From positions 248,001 to 312,000 of the forward strand of contig JAOSJM010000007.1 in the NCBI GenBank assembly GCA_027494165.1: a stretch of DNA of 64,000 nt. Direction: 5' to 3'. Positions within the stretch are counted from its first letter, which is position 1. The number at the start of each line of letters is the position of its first letter. Below the pieces are notes generated by a model, which saw only the letters and a list, made by a program, of their open reading frames with translations, did no database searches and was not told the origin of the DNA. This document shows, piece after piece, positions 54,965 through 64,000 of this stretch. The position numbers and the translations under genes are program-made. Source of the stretch: Acidimicrobiia bacterium (GTDB lineage: Bacteria > Actinomycetota > Acidimicrobiia > IMCC26256 > JAOSJM01).

Positions 54965-56190
54965 ATGAACGGATACGTGGCCCAACGTCGCGGACGGTTC
55001 TACGCGGTGATCTACGAGGGTCTCGACCCCATCACCGGCAAGGAGCGGCGCCGCTGGTATCCCGCCGGCACCGATCGGGCCGCCGCCGAGCGGCTCGCCG
55101 CGAAGCTGGCCGCCGAGGAGACCACGCGGATCGACGCCGTGCGGTCGCTCACCTTCGGCGCCTACCTGACCAGCCAGTGGCTGCCGGCCAAGAAGCTGCA
55201 CCTCGCCACCAGCACCCACCGAGGCTACGAACGCAACGTACGACGCCACGTCCTGCCCGCCCTCGGAAGATCAGCATCCGGAGGCTGCGGTACCAGCAGA
55301 TCGAGACGCTCTACGACACGCTGCTCCACCCCGAGACCGGCACCGGTCTGGCGCCGAAGACCATCTACGAGATCCACCTCATCATCCGCGGCGCGCTCAC
55401 CGACGCCCACCGCCGGGGACTCGTGACCCGCAACGTCGCGCTCGTGGCCCGCGCGCCCAAGCAGCGGTCGCTGCAGCGGATCGAAGGCGTCTCACTCACC
55501 GAGTCGGAGCTCCGCCAGCTCCTGCGCACCGCCGCTGGCCACCGGTTCTTCCCGATCTACTGGCTGACGGCCATGACCGGGATGCGCCGCAACGAGGTCC
55601 TCGGGCTCAAGTGGACCGACATCGACTTCACCAAGCAGCGGCTGCACCTCAACCGCGGGCTCGTCGCCGTCGGGTACGAGATCCACCAGACCCGCGGCAA
55701 GACCAAGACCGCCCGCCGCGCCATCGAGCTCGACGAAACGACGATCGCCGTGCTCGAAGGGTGGCGGGCCTACCAGGCCGCCGAGCTCGCCGCCGTCGGC
55801 ATCGACCACAGTGACGACTGGGTGTTCACCGACGGCGACGGTGAACCGGTCCACCCCCACGCCGTCTACGAGGCGTTCCGGCGGATCGTGCACAACGCCG
55901 GCATCCCGGCGATGCGGTTCCACGACCTCCGCCACACCCACGGCAGCCTGCTCATCAAGGAAGGCGTCCCCGTGAAGGTCGTCTCCGAACGACTCGGCCA
56001 CGCGCACATCGCCCACACGCTGCAGACCTACCAGCACGTCCTGCCCGGCATGCAGGCCGACGCCGCCCGCACCGCCGAGCGTCTCGCCGACCCGCGCCCG
56101 ACCGGCAAGAAGCCGACGAAGGTGACGACCCACCGGGTGGGGAAGACGTCGGTGGAACGTCGTGGGAACAACCGGAGGAAGGCCGCCTGA
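54965..56190 (+). pseudogene. Tyrosine integrase B, one frameshift, catalytic residues intact
   Basis: About 408 residues from ATG 54965, with an excellent Shine-Dalgarno (AAGGAGG at 54951-54957). Arm-binding AP2-like N-domain: GYVAQRRGRFYAVIYEGLDP then TGKERRRWYPAGTDRAAAE. The core-binding domain follows after a frame change near 55268 (adding one G gives LPALGKISIRRLRY). The catalytic domain is complete: TGMRRNEVLGLKW (Arg), KTKTARRAIEL, FHDLRHTHGSLL (His and Arg), ERLGHAHI and TYQHVLPGMQ (nucleophile Tyr). It lies next to att module 3, so it is probably the recombinase of island B. If the indel is a sequencing error the integrase should be functional. Confidence 0.88.
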
Positions 56191-56214
56191 TCCGGAAGAA
56201 CGCTCCGACAACGA

Positions 56215-56245
56215 CGAAGGCCCAGGTCGCTGACCTGGGCCTTCG
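56215..56245. terminator. Strong hairpin between integrase B and att module 3
   Basis: A perfect 14-bp inverted repeat, CGAAGGCCCAGGTC, with a 3-base loop (GCT), centred at 56230. It is 25 bases after the integrase stop and 10 bases before the tRNA-Met fragment. Probable intrinsic terminator, although only short T tracts flank it. The first 11 bases of the window look like its right arm. Confidence 0.75.
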
Positions 56246-56254
56246 TCGCTGTGA

Positions 56255-56429
56255 TGGTGGCGGGGGCAGGATTTGAACCTCCGACCTTCGGGTTATGAGA
56301 CCGACGATCTACGCCCCATTGCATCCAAACCCCTCCTAGATAGTACCGCTGAACAGGCACTTTTCGAATATGGCGAACCGGGCGGCCACCACCTCCACCA
56401 CCGCACCCCACCCCGTAGGAAAATAGAAG
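56255..56429 (-). repeat. att module 3: decayed tRNA-Met(CAT) plus tail
   Basis: On the minus strand 56336-56255 resembles a whole tRNA-Met: possible 5' acceptor GGAGGGG, GTAGATCG in the D-arm, anticodon CAT, T-arm and CCA end. It has a mismatch in the acceptor stem (A3-G70), one in the anticodon stem and one in the T-stem, and no pairing D-stem. I therefore take it as a pseudo-tRNA/att remnant, not a working tRNA. The tail reaches a degenerate repeat pair GTAGGA/ATAGAAG at 56415-56429, 169 bases from the CCA end. The stretch to 56630 holds nothing else I can support. Confidence 0.6.
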
Positions 56430-56630
56430 AAAAAAAAGCCGGCTGGGAGACGGGACCCCGACCCGGCGAGATCCGCGGTCGCGGTTCGCTACCCGGGCGC
56501 CGCGCGCGGTGCCCGGTACCGCGGGGTGAGTCACGATCGGATGACCTTCGGGTTCGCCGACCCGCCTGGGTCCTCGTCGGATTGAAACCGTGGTTGACCG
56601 ATGCCAAGTGCTCCCGCTCCGGCCGGCGTG

Positions 56631-56949
56631 TCATGCGTCGAGCGTGACGCGGCGGTTCTTGAACACTGCGGTCACCTCGACCTCCCCCGAGCTGGGCGAC
56701 GATCTGGCGCAACACCTCGAGGGAGAGCCCGATCTCACCGCTCTCGATCTGGGAGATCGCCGACTGGGACTTGCCGATCAGCTCGGCCAGCTCGGCCTGG
56801 GTGATGCCCAGGGCCTGGCGGAGCTCGGCGAGCCGGTAACGGCCCTGCTCTTCGAGAGCGCGGGTCTTGGCGGCGTCGATGCGGCGGGCGCGTGCCGGGT
56901 CGCGGCGGGCCTCGCCGCGCAACTTGGTGAAGCTCTTGGTGTTCGGCAT
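56631..56949 (-). pseudogene. HigA-type XRE antitoxin, frameshift near the C-terminus
   Basis: About 105 residues from ATG 56949. XRE helix-turn-helix: LRQALGITQAELAELIGKSQ then SAISQIESGEIGLSLEVLRQ. At a C run near 56682 the frame shifts. A one-base change gives the family-like end EVEVTAVFKNRRVTLDA with a stop at 56631, whereas as read the ORF runs on to 56293 into att module 3. The N-terminal part is rich in basic residues. It is coupled to the toxin gene by a TGATG overlap, in toxin-first order as in HigBA. It probably binds the palindrome at 57321-57352. Confidence 0.78.
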
Positions 56950-57317
56950 CAGAGCAGGCCCTCCTCGGTGAGCTCTTGCAGGTGGGTGTCGTAGAGGTCA
57001 TCAGCGATGGGGACGAAGTGGTCGTACCAGCGATTCCAGTTCGGCGATCCAGGATCATCGGGACTCTTGTCGCCACCGATCAGCAAGATCGCCGTACGGC
57101 GCGGATCGAACGCGAACAACATCCGCAACGCACGCTCGGCTCGTAGTTCCTTCATGTTCGAGTGCTTCGACTGGTGCACGTTGTCGACCGCAGGCCGACC
57201 GAGCGCCGGGCCCATCTGCTCGAGCAGTTCGACTCGTGCGATCACCGCGTCCTGGTCCTCCTCATCGAGGCCCTCGTGTCAATCGCCGAACTCGTCGGTG
57301 TACTCGACCTCCCACAC
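56949..57317 (-). pseudogene. HigB/Gp49-like toxin with in-frame TGA
   Basis: Reading from GTG 57317: WEVEYTDEFGD, then TGA (57281-57279), then HEGLDEEDQDAVIARVELLE and so on to 56949, about 122 codons in one frame. Family members have Trp at the stop position (DEFxxWWxxL), so a TGG to TGA change fits. The rest keeps the RelE-fold core (MKELRAERALRMLFAFDPRR, AILLIGGDKS). Restart at GTG 57245 would lose the first strand and helix and should give no active toxin. The antitoxin is therefore probably relieved of its partner. Confidence 0.75.
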
Positions 57318-57320
57318 CTG

Positions 57321-57352
57321 AATCAGTCTAGCTGATATTACCCAGACTGATT
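57321..57352. promoter_or_regulatory. Palindromic operator and promoter of the HigBA pair
   Basis: A perfect 9-bp inverted repeat, AATCAGTCT/AGACTGATT, with a 14-base spacer, immediately upstream of the toxin GTG (57317). On the minus strand the spacer contains TAATAT, a good -10, so the predicted mRNA would have a leader of only about 10 bases. This is the arrangement expected for autoregulation by the XRE antitoxin. Confidence 0.65.
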
Positions 57353-57454
57353 GCGCCCGCGCAGGCCGCGAAGCGGCCACCGAGGAGGAGTCATTCCGAA
57401 GGTCCGAGACCGGCGGGGTTCTGGGACAGCCAGCGACCATCGCGGTCGATGCGA

Positions 57455-58426
57455 TCAGATGGTGACGACGATCTTGCCGGCGGCGCGACCCTCCTCGACG
57501 TAGCGCATGGCGTCGGCCGCCTCGGCGAGGGTGAAGCGGCGGTCGATCGTCGGGTGCAGTGATCCGGCTTCGACGAGCTCGGCCAAGGCTCGGAGGTCGT
57601 CGGCGTTCTCGACCGCACGGACGATTCGGGCCCGTCGGTCGACGCGTCCTCGCGCCATGAGGCGGAGGAAGGGCAGCATCGGGCCGAGGATGCGGCCGTC
57701 GGCGTTGATGCCGGCCATCACGTAGCGCCCGTCGGCCGCCAGTACCCGCCGGGCCCGGGGGTAGCCGACGGTGCCGGTGATCTGGAGGACGACGTCCCAC
57801 GTGCGGTCCATGGCACTCCAGTCGTCGACGGTGCGGTCGATGACCTCGTCGGCACCCACGGCGCGGACCAGGTCGACGTTGCGGGTGCGGCACACGCCGG
57901 TCACGTGGGCGCCGGCTGACTTGCACAGCTGCACGGCGAAGTGGCCGACCCCGCTGGATGCGCCGACCACGAGGACCCGGTCGCCTTCGCTCACGAGGGC
58001 CTGGTCGCGCACCATCTGCAGCGCGGTGAATGCGGCGACGCCGACGGTGGCGGCCTCCTCGAGCGTCAGGTTCTGTGGTCGGGGCCGGACGTGGTCGCGG
58101 GGCAGCGCGACGTACTCGGCCAGTCCTCCGCCGTGGTCGCTCCAGCCGAAGACCTCGTCGCCGGGTTCGAGTTCGTCGACGTCGATGCCGACGGCCTCGA
58201 CGACTCCGGCGATGTCGACGCCGTGAATCGTGCGCTTCGGTCGGAACAGTCCTTCGCCGAGCCGGACCATGGCCGGATCGGCCCGGAGCAGGTGCCAGTC
58301 GAGCGCCTGCAACGAGGTGGCCCGGACGGCGACCAGCACGTCGTCGTCGCCGATGGTGGGGGTCGGCACCTCCTGGAGTTGCATCGTCTCGGGTCTGCCG
58401 TAGCGGACTGCGGTCATCGCCTTCAT
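57455..58426 (-). CDS. NAD(P)-dependent medium-chain reductase (QOR/MDR family)
   Basis: 323 residues from ATG 58426. GroES-like N-domain MKAMTAVRYGRPETMQLQEV, HGVDIAGVVEAVG, then the Rossmann motif RVLVVGASSGVGHFAVQLCK and the C-terminal DRRFTLAEAADAMRYVEEGR with AAGKIVV. There are no catalytic-zinc cysteines, so it belongs to the quinone oxidoreductase-like branch. As read it is in frame with the MMPL gene upstream, but an indel near the MMPL end probably hides that gene's own stop (TGA at 58423, ATGA overlap). It may detoxify electrophiles alongside the pump. Confidence 0.87.
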   Translation of the reverse strand: MKAMTAVRYGRPETMQLQEVPTPTIGDDDVLVAVRATSLQALDWHLLRADPAMVRLGEGLFRPKRTIHGVDIAGVVEAVGIDVDELEPGDEVFGWSDHGGGLAEYVALPRDHVRPRPQNLTLEEAATVGVAAFTALQMVRDQALVSEGDRVLVVGASSGVGHFAVQLCKSAGAHVTGVCRTRNVDLVRAVGADEVIDRTVDDWSAMDRTWDVVLQITGTVGYPRARRVLAADGRYVMAGINADGRILGPMLPFLRLMARGRVDRRARIVRAVENADDLRALAELVEAGSLHPTIDRRFTLAEAADAMRYVEEGRAAGKIVVTI

Positions 58427-60799
58427 GCTGGCTCCAGTTCGGTGTCGAGGGGCGGGAGCGGCGGGGTTCGTCGAGTCGATCGAGAAACGCGGGACGAGTC
58501 GGTCGAGCCAGGGCGGCATCCACCAGTTCCGGTCGCCGAGCAGTGCCATCGTCGCCGGCACCAGGACCATCCGGACGAGGGTGGCGTCGAGGAACACGGC
58601 GAGGCCGAGTCCCAAGCCGAACAGCTTGATCTCGCGGATCTCCTCGAACACGAACGAACCGAAGACCACGACCATGATGGCAGCGGCGGCGGTGATGACC
58701 CGGGCGGTCGACGCCAGGCCGTCGGCCACCGATGCCGATGCGTCGCCGGTGCGGTCGTACTCCTCACGGATGCGGCAGAGCATGAACACCTCGTAGTCCA
58801 TCGACAGCCCGAACACGATGGCGAACAGCATGAGGGGGATGAACGGGTTGATCGGCCCGGCCTCGATGCCGAGGAGCGCGGCGCCCCATCCCCACTGGAA
58901 GACGGCCACGACAACGCCGTAGGTAGCGGCGATCGAGAACATGTTCATGACCACGGCCTTGAGCGGGACGAGGACCGAACGGAACACCATCATCAGGACG
59001 AGGAACGACATGCCGAGGACGGCGGCGAAGAACAGTGGCATCCGTTCAGCCAGGTAGTCGGTGACGTCGATGTTGGTGGCGGCACTTCCGGTGATGTGGA
59101 CGTCGAGCCCGGCTGCGACCGCGGTGGGCAGGGCGTCGTCGCGCAGGGTGCGGACGAGCTCGGTCGTGGCCTCGTCCTGAGGGGCCGAGGTCGGGACGAG
59201 GGTCATCACGTACGCGCCCGGGTCGGACGGGTCGTCGGCGACCGGCGGGGTGACGGCGGCGACGCCCGGGGTGTCGGCGAGGGTGGCGTGCAGCTCGTCG
59301 ATGGTGCCGGCGTCGGTGCCGGGGGCCGTGGTGGCGGTGATGACGAAGGGCCCGTTGAACCCCTCGCCGAAGCCTTCGGCCAGCAGGTCGTAGGCCTGGT
59401 GGGTGTCGGAATCGTCGGGGAAGTTGCCCTCGTCGGCCCAACCCAGGCGAAGGCCGAGGACCGGCGCGGCCAGGACGACGAGGATGAGCGCAGCCGCCGC
59501 GCCCCTGAGCAGCGGCCGGCGCTGGATGGTCCGGCTCCATCGGTGCGAAGGCCTCGCCTCGACCGGCTTGGCAGCTCGGTGGGGAACCTCGTTGCGCAGC
59601 GTGGGGACCAGGCGGCTCATCACCAGGGTGGCGATTGCGGCCACCGCGCCCCCGATGGCCAGCGGGGTGGAGCCGATGCCGACCCCGAGGATGGCGGCCG
59701 CCGTTGCGCCGGCGGCGAGCAGACCACGCCAGCGGGTGATCTCGAGCCGTGAACCGGCCATGGCGAGCAGGGCCGGCAGCAGCGTCATCGACGTGAACAT
59801 GGTGGCGAGCACGGTGGCCGAGACGCCGAGTCCCATGCCCGACAGCATCCCGATGCCGACCAGCAGCAGACCGAGCATCGAGACGACGACCGTGGCACCG
59901 GCGAAGACGACGGCCCGGCCGGCGGTGCCCATGGCCGCCACGACGGCGTCCCTCGGCGAGTGCCCGGCGTGGACCGCTTCGCGGGTCCGGGTGACGATGA
60001 AGAGCGCATAGTCGATGCCGACGCCGAGGCCGACCATCATCCCGAGCAGCATCGTGTCCTCCGGCACGGTCGCCACCCGGGTGAGCAGGACGATGCATCC
60101 GATGCCGATGCTGACGCCACCGAGCGCGACGGCGATGGGCAGGCCCATGGCCAGCACCGACCCGAAGGCGGCGATGAGCACGAGGACGGCGAAGGCGATG
60201 CCGATCAGCTCGGACTGGGGAGGCTCGACCGATGCCAGGTACTGGCCACCGACCAGGACATCGAGGCCCTCGATCGACGGGGCTCCCTCGGCGATCAGGT
60301 CGCCGATCCGGCCCGACTCGGTGTCGTCGACGTCGGCCGACAGGTTCACCGGGGCGAACGCCAGCTGGCCGGCCAGCGACCCGGTCGAGGCGATCTGGTC
60401 GCCGCCCTGGGCTGAGTAGGGGGAGACGACGGTCGCACCCGGTGCTCTCGGCCTCCCGGCCTCGTCGGGGAAGCCGGCGTCGACGGTGGCGAAGAGGCGC
60501 TCCATGGCGGCGACGACCTCGGGGTCGTCGATGCCTTGATCGGCGCGGAACACGATCATGCCCGACTGGCCGCCGGTGCCGAGATCGGGGAAGTGCTCCT
60601 CGAGCACGGCGAACCCGGTGGCGCTGTCGGAGTCGGGCACCGTCGACCCACTTCCGAACGAAGGACCGACCGCACCGGCGGCAGCGAGGACGACCACGAG
60701 GACCGCAGCCCAGAGCCCGACGGTGGCTCGCCGGTGATCGAAGCACCAGCCGCCGAGACGTCCGAGCAGCGAGCCACTCCCCCGGCGGCGGGGCCCCAC
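58423..60799 (-). CDS. MMPL/RND-family transporter
   Basis: About 790 residues from an estimated GTG at 60799; the true start is uncertain because the region before LGRLGGWCFDHRRATVGLWA is Arg-rich. Two RND-like halves are seen, each with a large outer domain (SGMIVFRADQGIDD; NFPDDSDTHQAYDLLAEGFG) and helix bundles. MMPL motifs are GLGVGIDYALFIVTRTREAV in the first half and FGLSMDYEVFMLCRIREEYD in the second, the Asp-Tyr pairs being the proton-relay site. It probably exports lipids or drugs. The C-terminal end is ambiguous: the frame read here runs into the MDR gene, while a shifted frame ends PPLDTELEPA at 58423. It is divergent from the two-component system. Confidence 0.82.
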
Positions 60800-60992
60800 C
60801 GCGCCGTGTGGCGACCGGGGGTGACGTGACGGGAGGGCGCTCGAGCTGCGACGTGGGCATGGCGCCCATCCTCGGGATCTCCGGTCCGGCGCACATCGGG
60901 AGTCCGGCCACTTCCGCACCGGCTTATCGGGCGGTTCGCAGATCGTCCTTCCGGCCGATCCGCCCGACGCCCGGGCCTCGTACGCTTTCCCC

Positions 60993-62136
60993 GTGGTGTT
61001 GGACAAGAGCCGTCCCTACTGGGCGGAACCGCGGGCGGCCGACCCGCCCGGGCCAGCACGGCGCGACTGGGTGCTGGTGGCGGTCCTGGTCGTGGCGGCG
61101 ACGGTCGAGACGTTCGCCCGCGAGGACCTGGCGTGGAGCGGCGCCTCGCTGGCGGTGACCATCGCCGTCGCGTTCCTGTTGCCCTGGCGACGGGTCCACC
61201 CGCTGCTGGTGGTCGCCCTCGCGTTCGGAACGGTGAGCACGGTCGAGTGCGCATCGCTCGTCCAGGACGTCGAGTGGGAGGGGCTCAACACGACGGCCTT
61301 CCTGCTCATGCTGCCCTACGCACTCGCCCGCTGGGCCTCCGGACGAGAGGTCGGTGGCGGTCTCCTCGTCATGTCGGTCCCGCTGGTCCTGACCGCGATC
61401 GCCGGCGACCCGATCAGCGACATCGTCGGTGGCGCCGTCGTGCTCCTCCTCGCCTGCGCCGTCGGCTTCGCCGTCCGCTACGCCGGCGAGCTTCGAGCCG
61501 AGGAGATCGCCGGGCTGCGATCGCGCGAACGTGAGGAGCTGGCCCGCGAGCTGCACGACACGGTCGCCCACCACGTCTCCGCGATCGCCGTGCGGGCCCA
61601 GGCCGGTCGGGTCGTGGCCGCCACCCGACCCGGAGGCCGCGACCGAGGCGCTGTCGGTGATCGAGGAGGAGGCGACCCGGGCCCTCGAGGAGATGCGATC
61701 GATGGTCGGCACGCTGCGCGACGGCGACGGGGCCGACCTGCGGCCGCAGCAGGGCGTCCGCGACCTTCGTCGCCTCGAGGGGAACGGCGGGGGCACTGGT
61801 CCCCGCGTGGTGGTGACCATCGAGGTCGACGAGCTCCGCCCGTCGGTGGATGCCGCCTGCTTCCGCCTCGCGCAGGAAGCGGTCACCAACGCCCTGCGCC
61901 ACGCTCGCCAGGCGTCGGAAGTACTGGTCCGGGTCGACGGAGACGACGACCACCTGCGGGTCACGATCGTCGACGACGGACGAGGCGGCGCGGCACTAAC
62001 CGCTTCGACGCCGGGCTTCGGGCTGGTCGGCATGGCCGAGCGGGCCAAGCTCCTCGGCGGCACGTTCGACGCCGGCCCCCGCCCCGGTGGCGGCTGGACC
62101 GTCGCAGCCACCTTCCCTCGCCGAGCGGCGACATGA
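60993..62136 (+). pseudogene. NarL-family sensor histidine kinase, one frameshift
   Basis: About 380 residues from GTG 60993. The N-terminal sensor is 4-5 membrane helices (WVLVAVLVVAATVETFA and onward). HisKA_3: REELARELHDTVAHHVSAIA with the phospho-His. A frame change near 61630 at a C run is followed by ATPase motifs RLAQEAVTNALRHARQASEV (N box), VDDGRGG and GFGLVGMAERAKLLGGTFDA. Removing one C joins ...ATRPEAATEALSVIEEE, so only one indel separates it from a working gene. It overlaps the response regulator by ATGA and is divergent from the MMPL transporter, its likely target. Confidence 0.85.
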
Positions 62137-62789
62137 CCATCCAGGTGCTGATCGCCGACGATCAGGGCATCGTGCGCACCGGACTGCGCATGATCCTCGA
62201 CGCCCAGCCCGACATCGAGGTGGTGGGCGAGGCGGTCGACGGGCGCGACGCACTCGAGCTCGCTCGCAGGCTGCGACCCGATGTGTGCCTCTTCGACATC
62301 CGCATGCCCGAGCTCGACGGCATCGAGCTCACGCGCCAACTGGCCGGACCCGATGTGGCCGACCCGCTCGCCATCGTCGTCATCACGACGTTCGACCTCG
62401 ACGAGTACGTCCACGGGGCGCTCAAGGCGGCGCGCGGGTTCCTGCTGAAGGATGCCGGCCCCGAACTGCTCGCTCAGGCGGTGCGCTCGGCGGCCAGCGG
62501 TGACGCACTCATCGCACCGAGCGTGACGGCCCGGCTGCTGTCGACGTTCTCGGATCTCGAAGCATCATCGAGCAAGCCGGCGGCCCAGCCGCTCGACCCG
62601 CTCACCGAGCGCGAGGAAGAGGTGTTGGTGACCGTCGCCCGTGGCCGCACCAACGCCGAGATCGCCGATGACCTCTGCATCAGCCTCAGCACCGTGAAGT
62701 CGCACCTCGCCAGCCTCATGAGCAAGCTCGGGGCTCGCAACCGGGTCGAGCTCGCCATGTGGGCCTACGAGACCGACCGCATGACCTGA
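62133..62789 (+). CDS. NarL/LuxR-type response regulator
   Basis: 218 residues from ATG 62133. Receiver domain: VLIADDQGIVRTGLRMILDA (acidic pair), LFDIRMPELDGIELTR (phospho-Asp near 55), VVITTFD (Thr) and GFLLKDAGP (Lys). The DNA-binding domain is LTEREEEVLVTVARGRTNAE then IADDLCISLSTVKSHLASLM. It is a complete partner for the kinase at 60993. Control of the divergent MMPL-MDR operon is inferred from position. The stretch 62790-63025 holds no gene. Confidence 0.92.
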   Translation: MTIQVLIADDQGIVRTGLRMILDAQPDIEVVGEAVDGRDALELARRLRPDVCLFDIRMPELDGIELTRQLAGPDVADPLAIVVITTFDLDEYVHGALKAARGFLLKDAGPELLAQAVRSAASGDALIAPSVTARLLSTFSDLEASSSKPAAQPLDPLTEREEEVLVTVARGRTNAEIADDLCISLSTVKSHLASLMSKLGARNRVELAMWAYETDRMT

Positions 62790-62889
62790 TCTGTGCGCCC
62801 TCCACCGGCACCTTCGCCATGGATCGATGTGGTCGCGAGCCGTAGCATCATGGGTCGGCTGCCGCCGATCAGAACGCCGGATCCTGATC

Positions 62890-62910
62890 GGGTCCTTCGC
62901 CGGAGAGTGT
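62890..62910. repeat. Candidate left terminal inverted repeat of the ISL3 element
   Basis: The sequence GGGTCCTTCGCCGGAGAGTG at 62890-62909 resembles ISL3-family ends, which usually begin GG(G/C)TCTTC. It lies 116 bases outside the transposase stop, a normal distance. The other end is beyond the window, so the pair cannot be checked. Confidence 0.3.
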
Positions 62911-63025
62911 CGATCTCGCAGCCCCAGCTCCAGTGGAGTCGTCCGTCGGCTGTCTTGGCCTACGCGGCGCTCTGCTGTTCGAGCCACGTCAGGATCGCTC
63001 GGTTCGTTTCCGGGCTCATCGGATT

Positions 63026-64000
63026 TCAGCGGGGCGTGATGGTGGCGAGTAGGTCCCAGTTGGGTCTGCCGGCGTAGAGCAGGGCGCGGACTCGGTAGTG
63101 GCGCAGCCGACGGAAGCCGAAGCCGATGCGCTTGATCCGCTTGATGAGGTTGTTTATCGCTTCGGTGGGGCCGTTGGTCGCGGGCCTCGTGCCAGGCGAC
63201 GATGTGGTCGAGCCAGCGGCGGAGGGTCCGGCCGAGCGAGTGCACTTCGGGTGGGCAGCTGTCGTCTTGCAGATCGTCGGCGAGCTCATCGACGAAGGTG
63301 CGGGCGAGGTCGGGATCGTCGAGGTCGTAGATGGAGCGGATCACTTCCTTGGCGTGCCACGCCATGCGCACCTCGCCTCGAGGATCGCCGGCTTCGAGCA
63401 GACCCGCCAGCTTGGCGTCGCCGCTCTCGTCGAGCCGTTCGTGGGCCTTGGTCAGCAGACGGCGCGCCCGATAGAGCGGGTCGTCCTTGCGGCCCCGGTG
63501 GCCGAGCGTCTCGTTCTGGACGCGGCGGCGGCACTCGTCGAGCTTCGCGTTCGCATGCTTGATCACATGGAACGGGTCCGCGATCTGGGTCACGTGGTCG
63601 AGCGCGTCGTCGAACACCTTGCGATACGGGCCCGAGAGGTCCAACACGCCGTAACGGATCTGTCCCCGCCACACCTGGGGCTGGTCGTCGAGCCACTCGC
63701 ACGCTCCGGCGGCGCTGCGACCAGCGACGATGTCGATCAGCTTCGCGGGCCGAGCCGGGCCGCCGACGTGGACGATCGAGGTGCACCCCTCCTTGAGGTG
63801 GCGTGGGCCGCGGCGACAGAACAGCGGCTCGGCGAGCCCGAGCGCGTCGACCGGCCCGACCCGCTCCTCGTCCGCGTCGAGCAGCGCTTCTCCGTAGGCG
63901 ACGACGGCATCATTGACGGTGTGCCAGTCGCAGCCGAGCTCGTCGGCGACTTCACGCACTGTGCGGCCTCGCAGACCGACCTGGCGGGTCGCCCAGCGTG
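63026..64000 (-). mobile_element. ISL3-family transposase, partial at right edge and frameshifted
   Basis: The frame starts beyond the window. Visible parts are the helix-turn-helix VREVADELGCDWHTVNDAVV, then DDE_Tnp_ISL3 with RYGVLDLSGPYRKVFDDALD (Asp), QIADPFHVIKHANAKLDECR (Asp) and, after a frame change near 63180, NGPTEAINNLIKRIKRIGFG (Glu) with FRRLRHYRVRALLYAGRP. All three catalytic acids are present in one frame or the other. Family proteins are about 400-450 residues. The frame change makes this copy inactive unless it is a sequencing error. Confidence 0.85.

Noticed and set aside
56255..56336. Functional tRNA-Met
   Set aside because: The anticodon CAT and T-arm are visible, but there are mismatches in the acceptor, anticodon and T stems and no D-stem pairing, so it is taken as a decayed att copy.
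1..64000. CRISPR array
   Set aside because: No regularly spaced direct repeats of 24-40 bases and no cas genes were seen.

Overview
The window reads as chromosomal DNA of a high-GC actinobacterium. Signs are roughly 70% GC, many GTG starts, 4-base gene overlaps, LuxR/LAL regulators, F420/FMN-type luciferase-like oxidoreductases and GlcD/GlcF-type oxidases. Acidimicrobiia is a reasonable guess but is not proven. Many genes carry single-base frameshifts, often in G/C runs, so sequencing indels are mixed with real decay.

Layout. Three homologous modules made of the 3' end of a tRNA-Met gene (minus strand) plus a ~165-bp tail lie at 21, 27000 and 56255. A tyrosine integrase and a hairpin lie just left of the second and third. 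I read this as a tandem stack of integrative elements. Island A (21-27000) holds decayed genes (SulP permease, LAL regulator, PEBP, DUF2231), an MBL hydrolase, a seven-gene hydrogenase-related (Ehr-type) membrane complex with its ArsR-family regulator (8.6-16.0 kb), two lipoproteins, a P450, an FMN reductase, a LAL regulator, a catalytically dead integrase and an orphan nuclease-like gene.

Island B (27000-56255) is a catabolic island. An 11-gene minus-strand operon (41672 to 28901), every junction of which is a 4-base overlap, encodes a split dikinase resembling phenylphosphate synthase or rifampin phosphotransferase, two molybdenum hydroxylases of three subunits each, a CoxG-like protein, a nitrilase-family amidohydrolase and a luciferase-like monooxygenase. 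Next come two NodB/PuuE-like deacetylases, a CUT2-type ABC importer, a HAD phosphatase, a GlcF/GlcD-like oxidase and a third, degenerate molybdenum hydroxylase. A GntR regulator and a membrane-anchored CoxG protein sit at the left end. Four copies of an 18-bp motif lie in the three promoter regions of the island, suggesting one regulon. The inferred theme is uptake of a small cyclic or N-heteroaromatic compound, Mo-dependent hydroxylation, possible phosphorylation of the hydroxyl, and ring or amide cleavage. The substrate is unknown.

Right of the third att module are a HigBA toxin-antitoxin pair (toxin with a nonsense codon), an MDR reductase and MMPL transporter divergent from a NarL-type two-component system, and an ISL3-family transposase that runs off the right edge.
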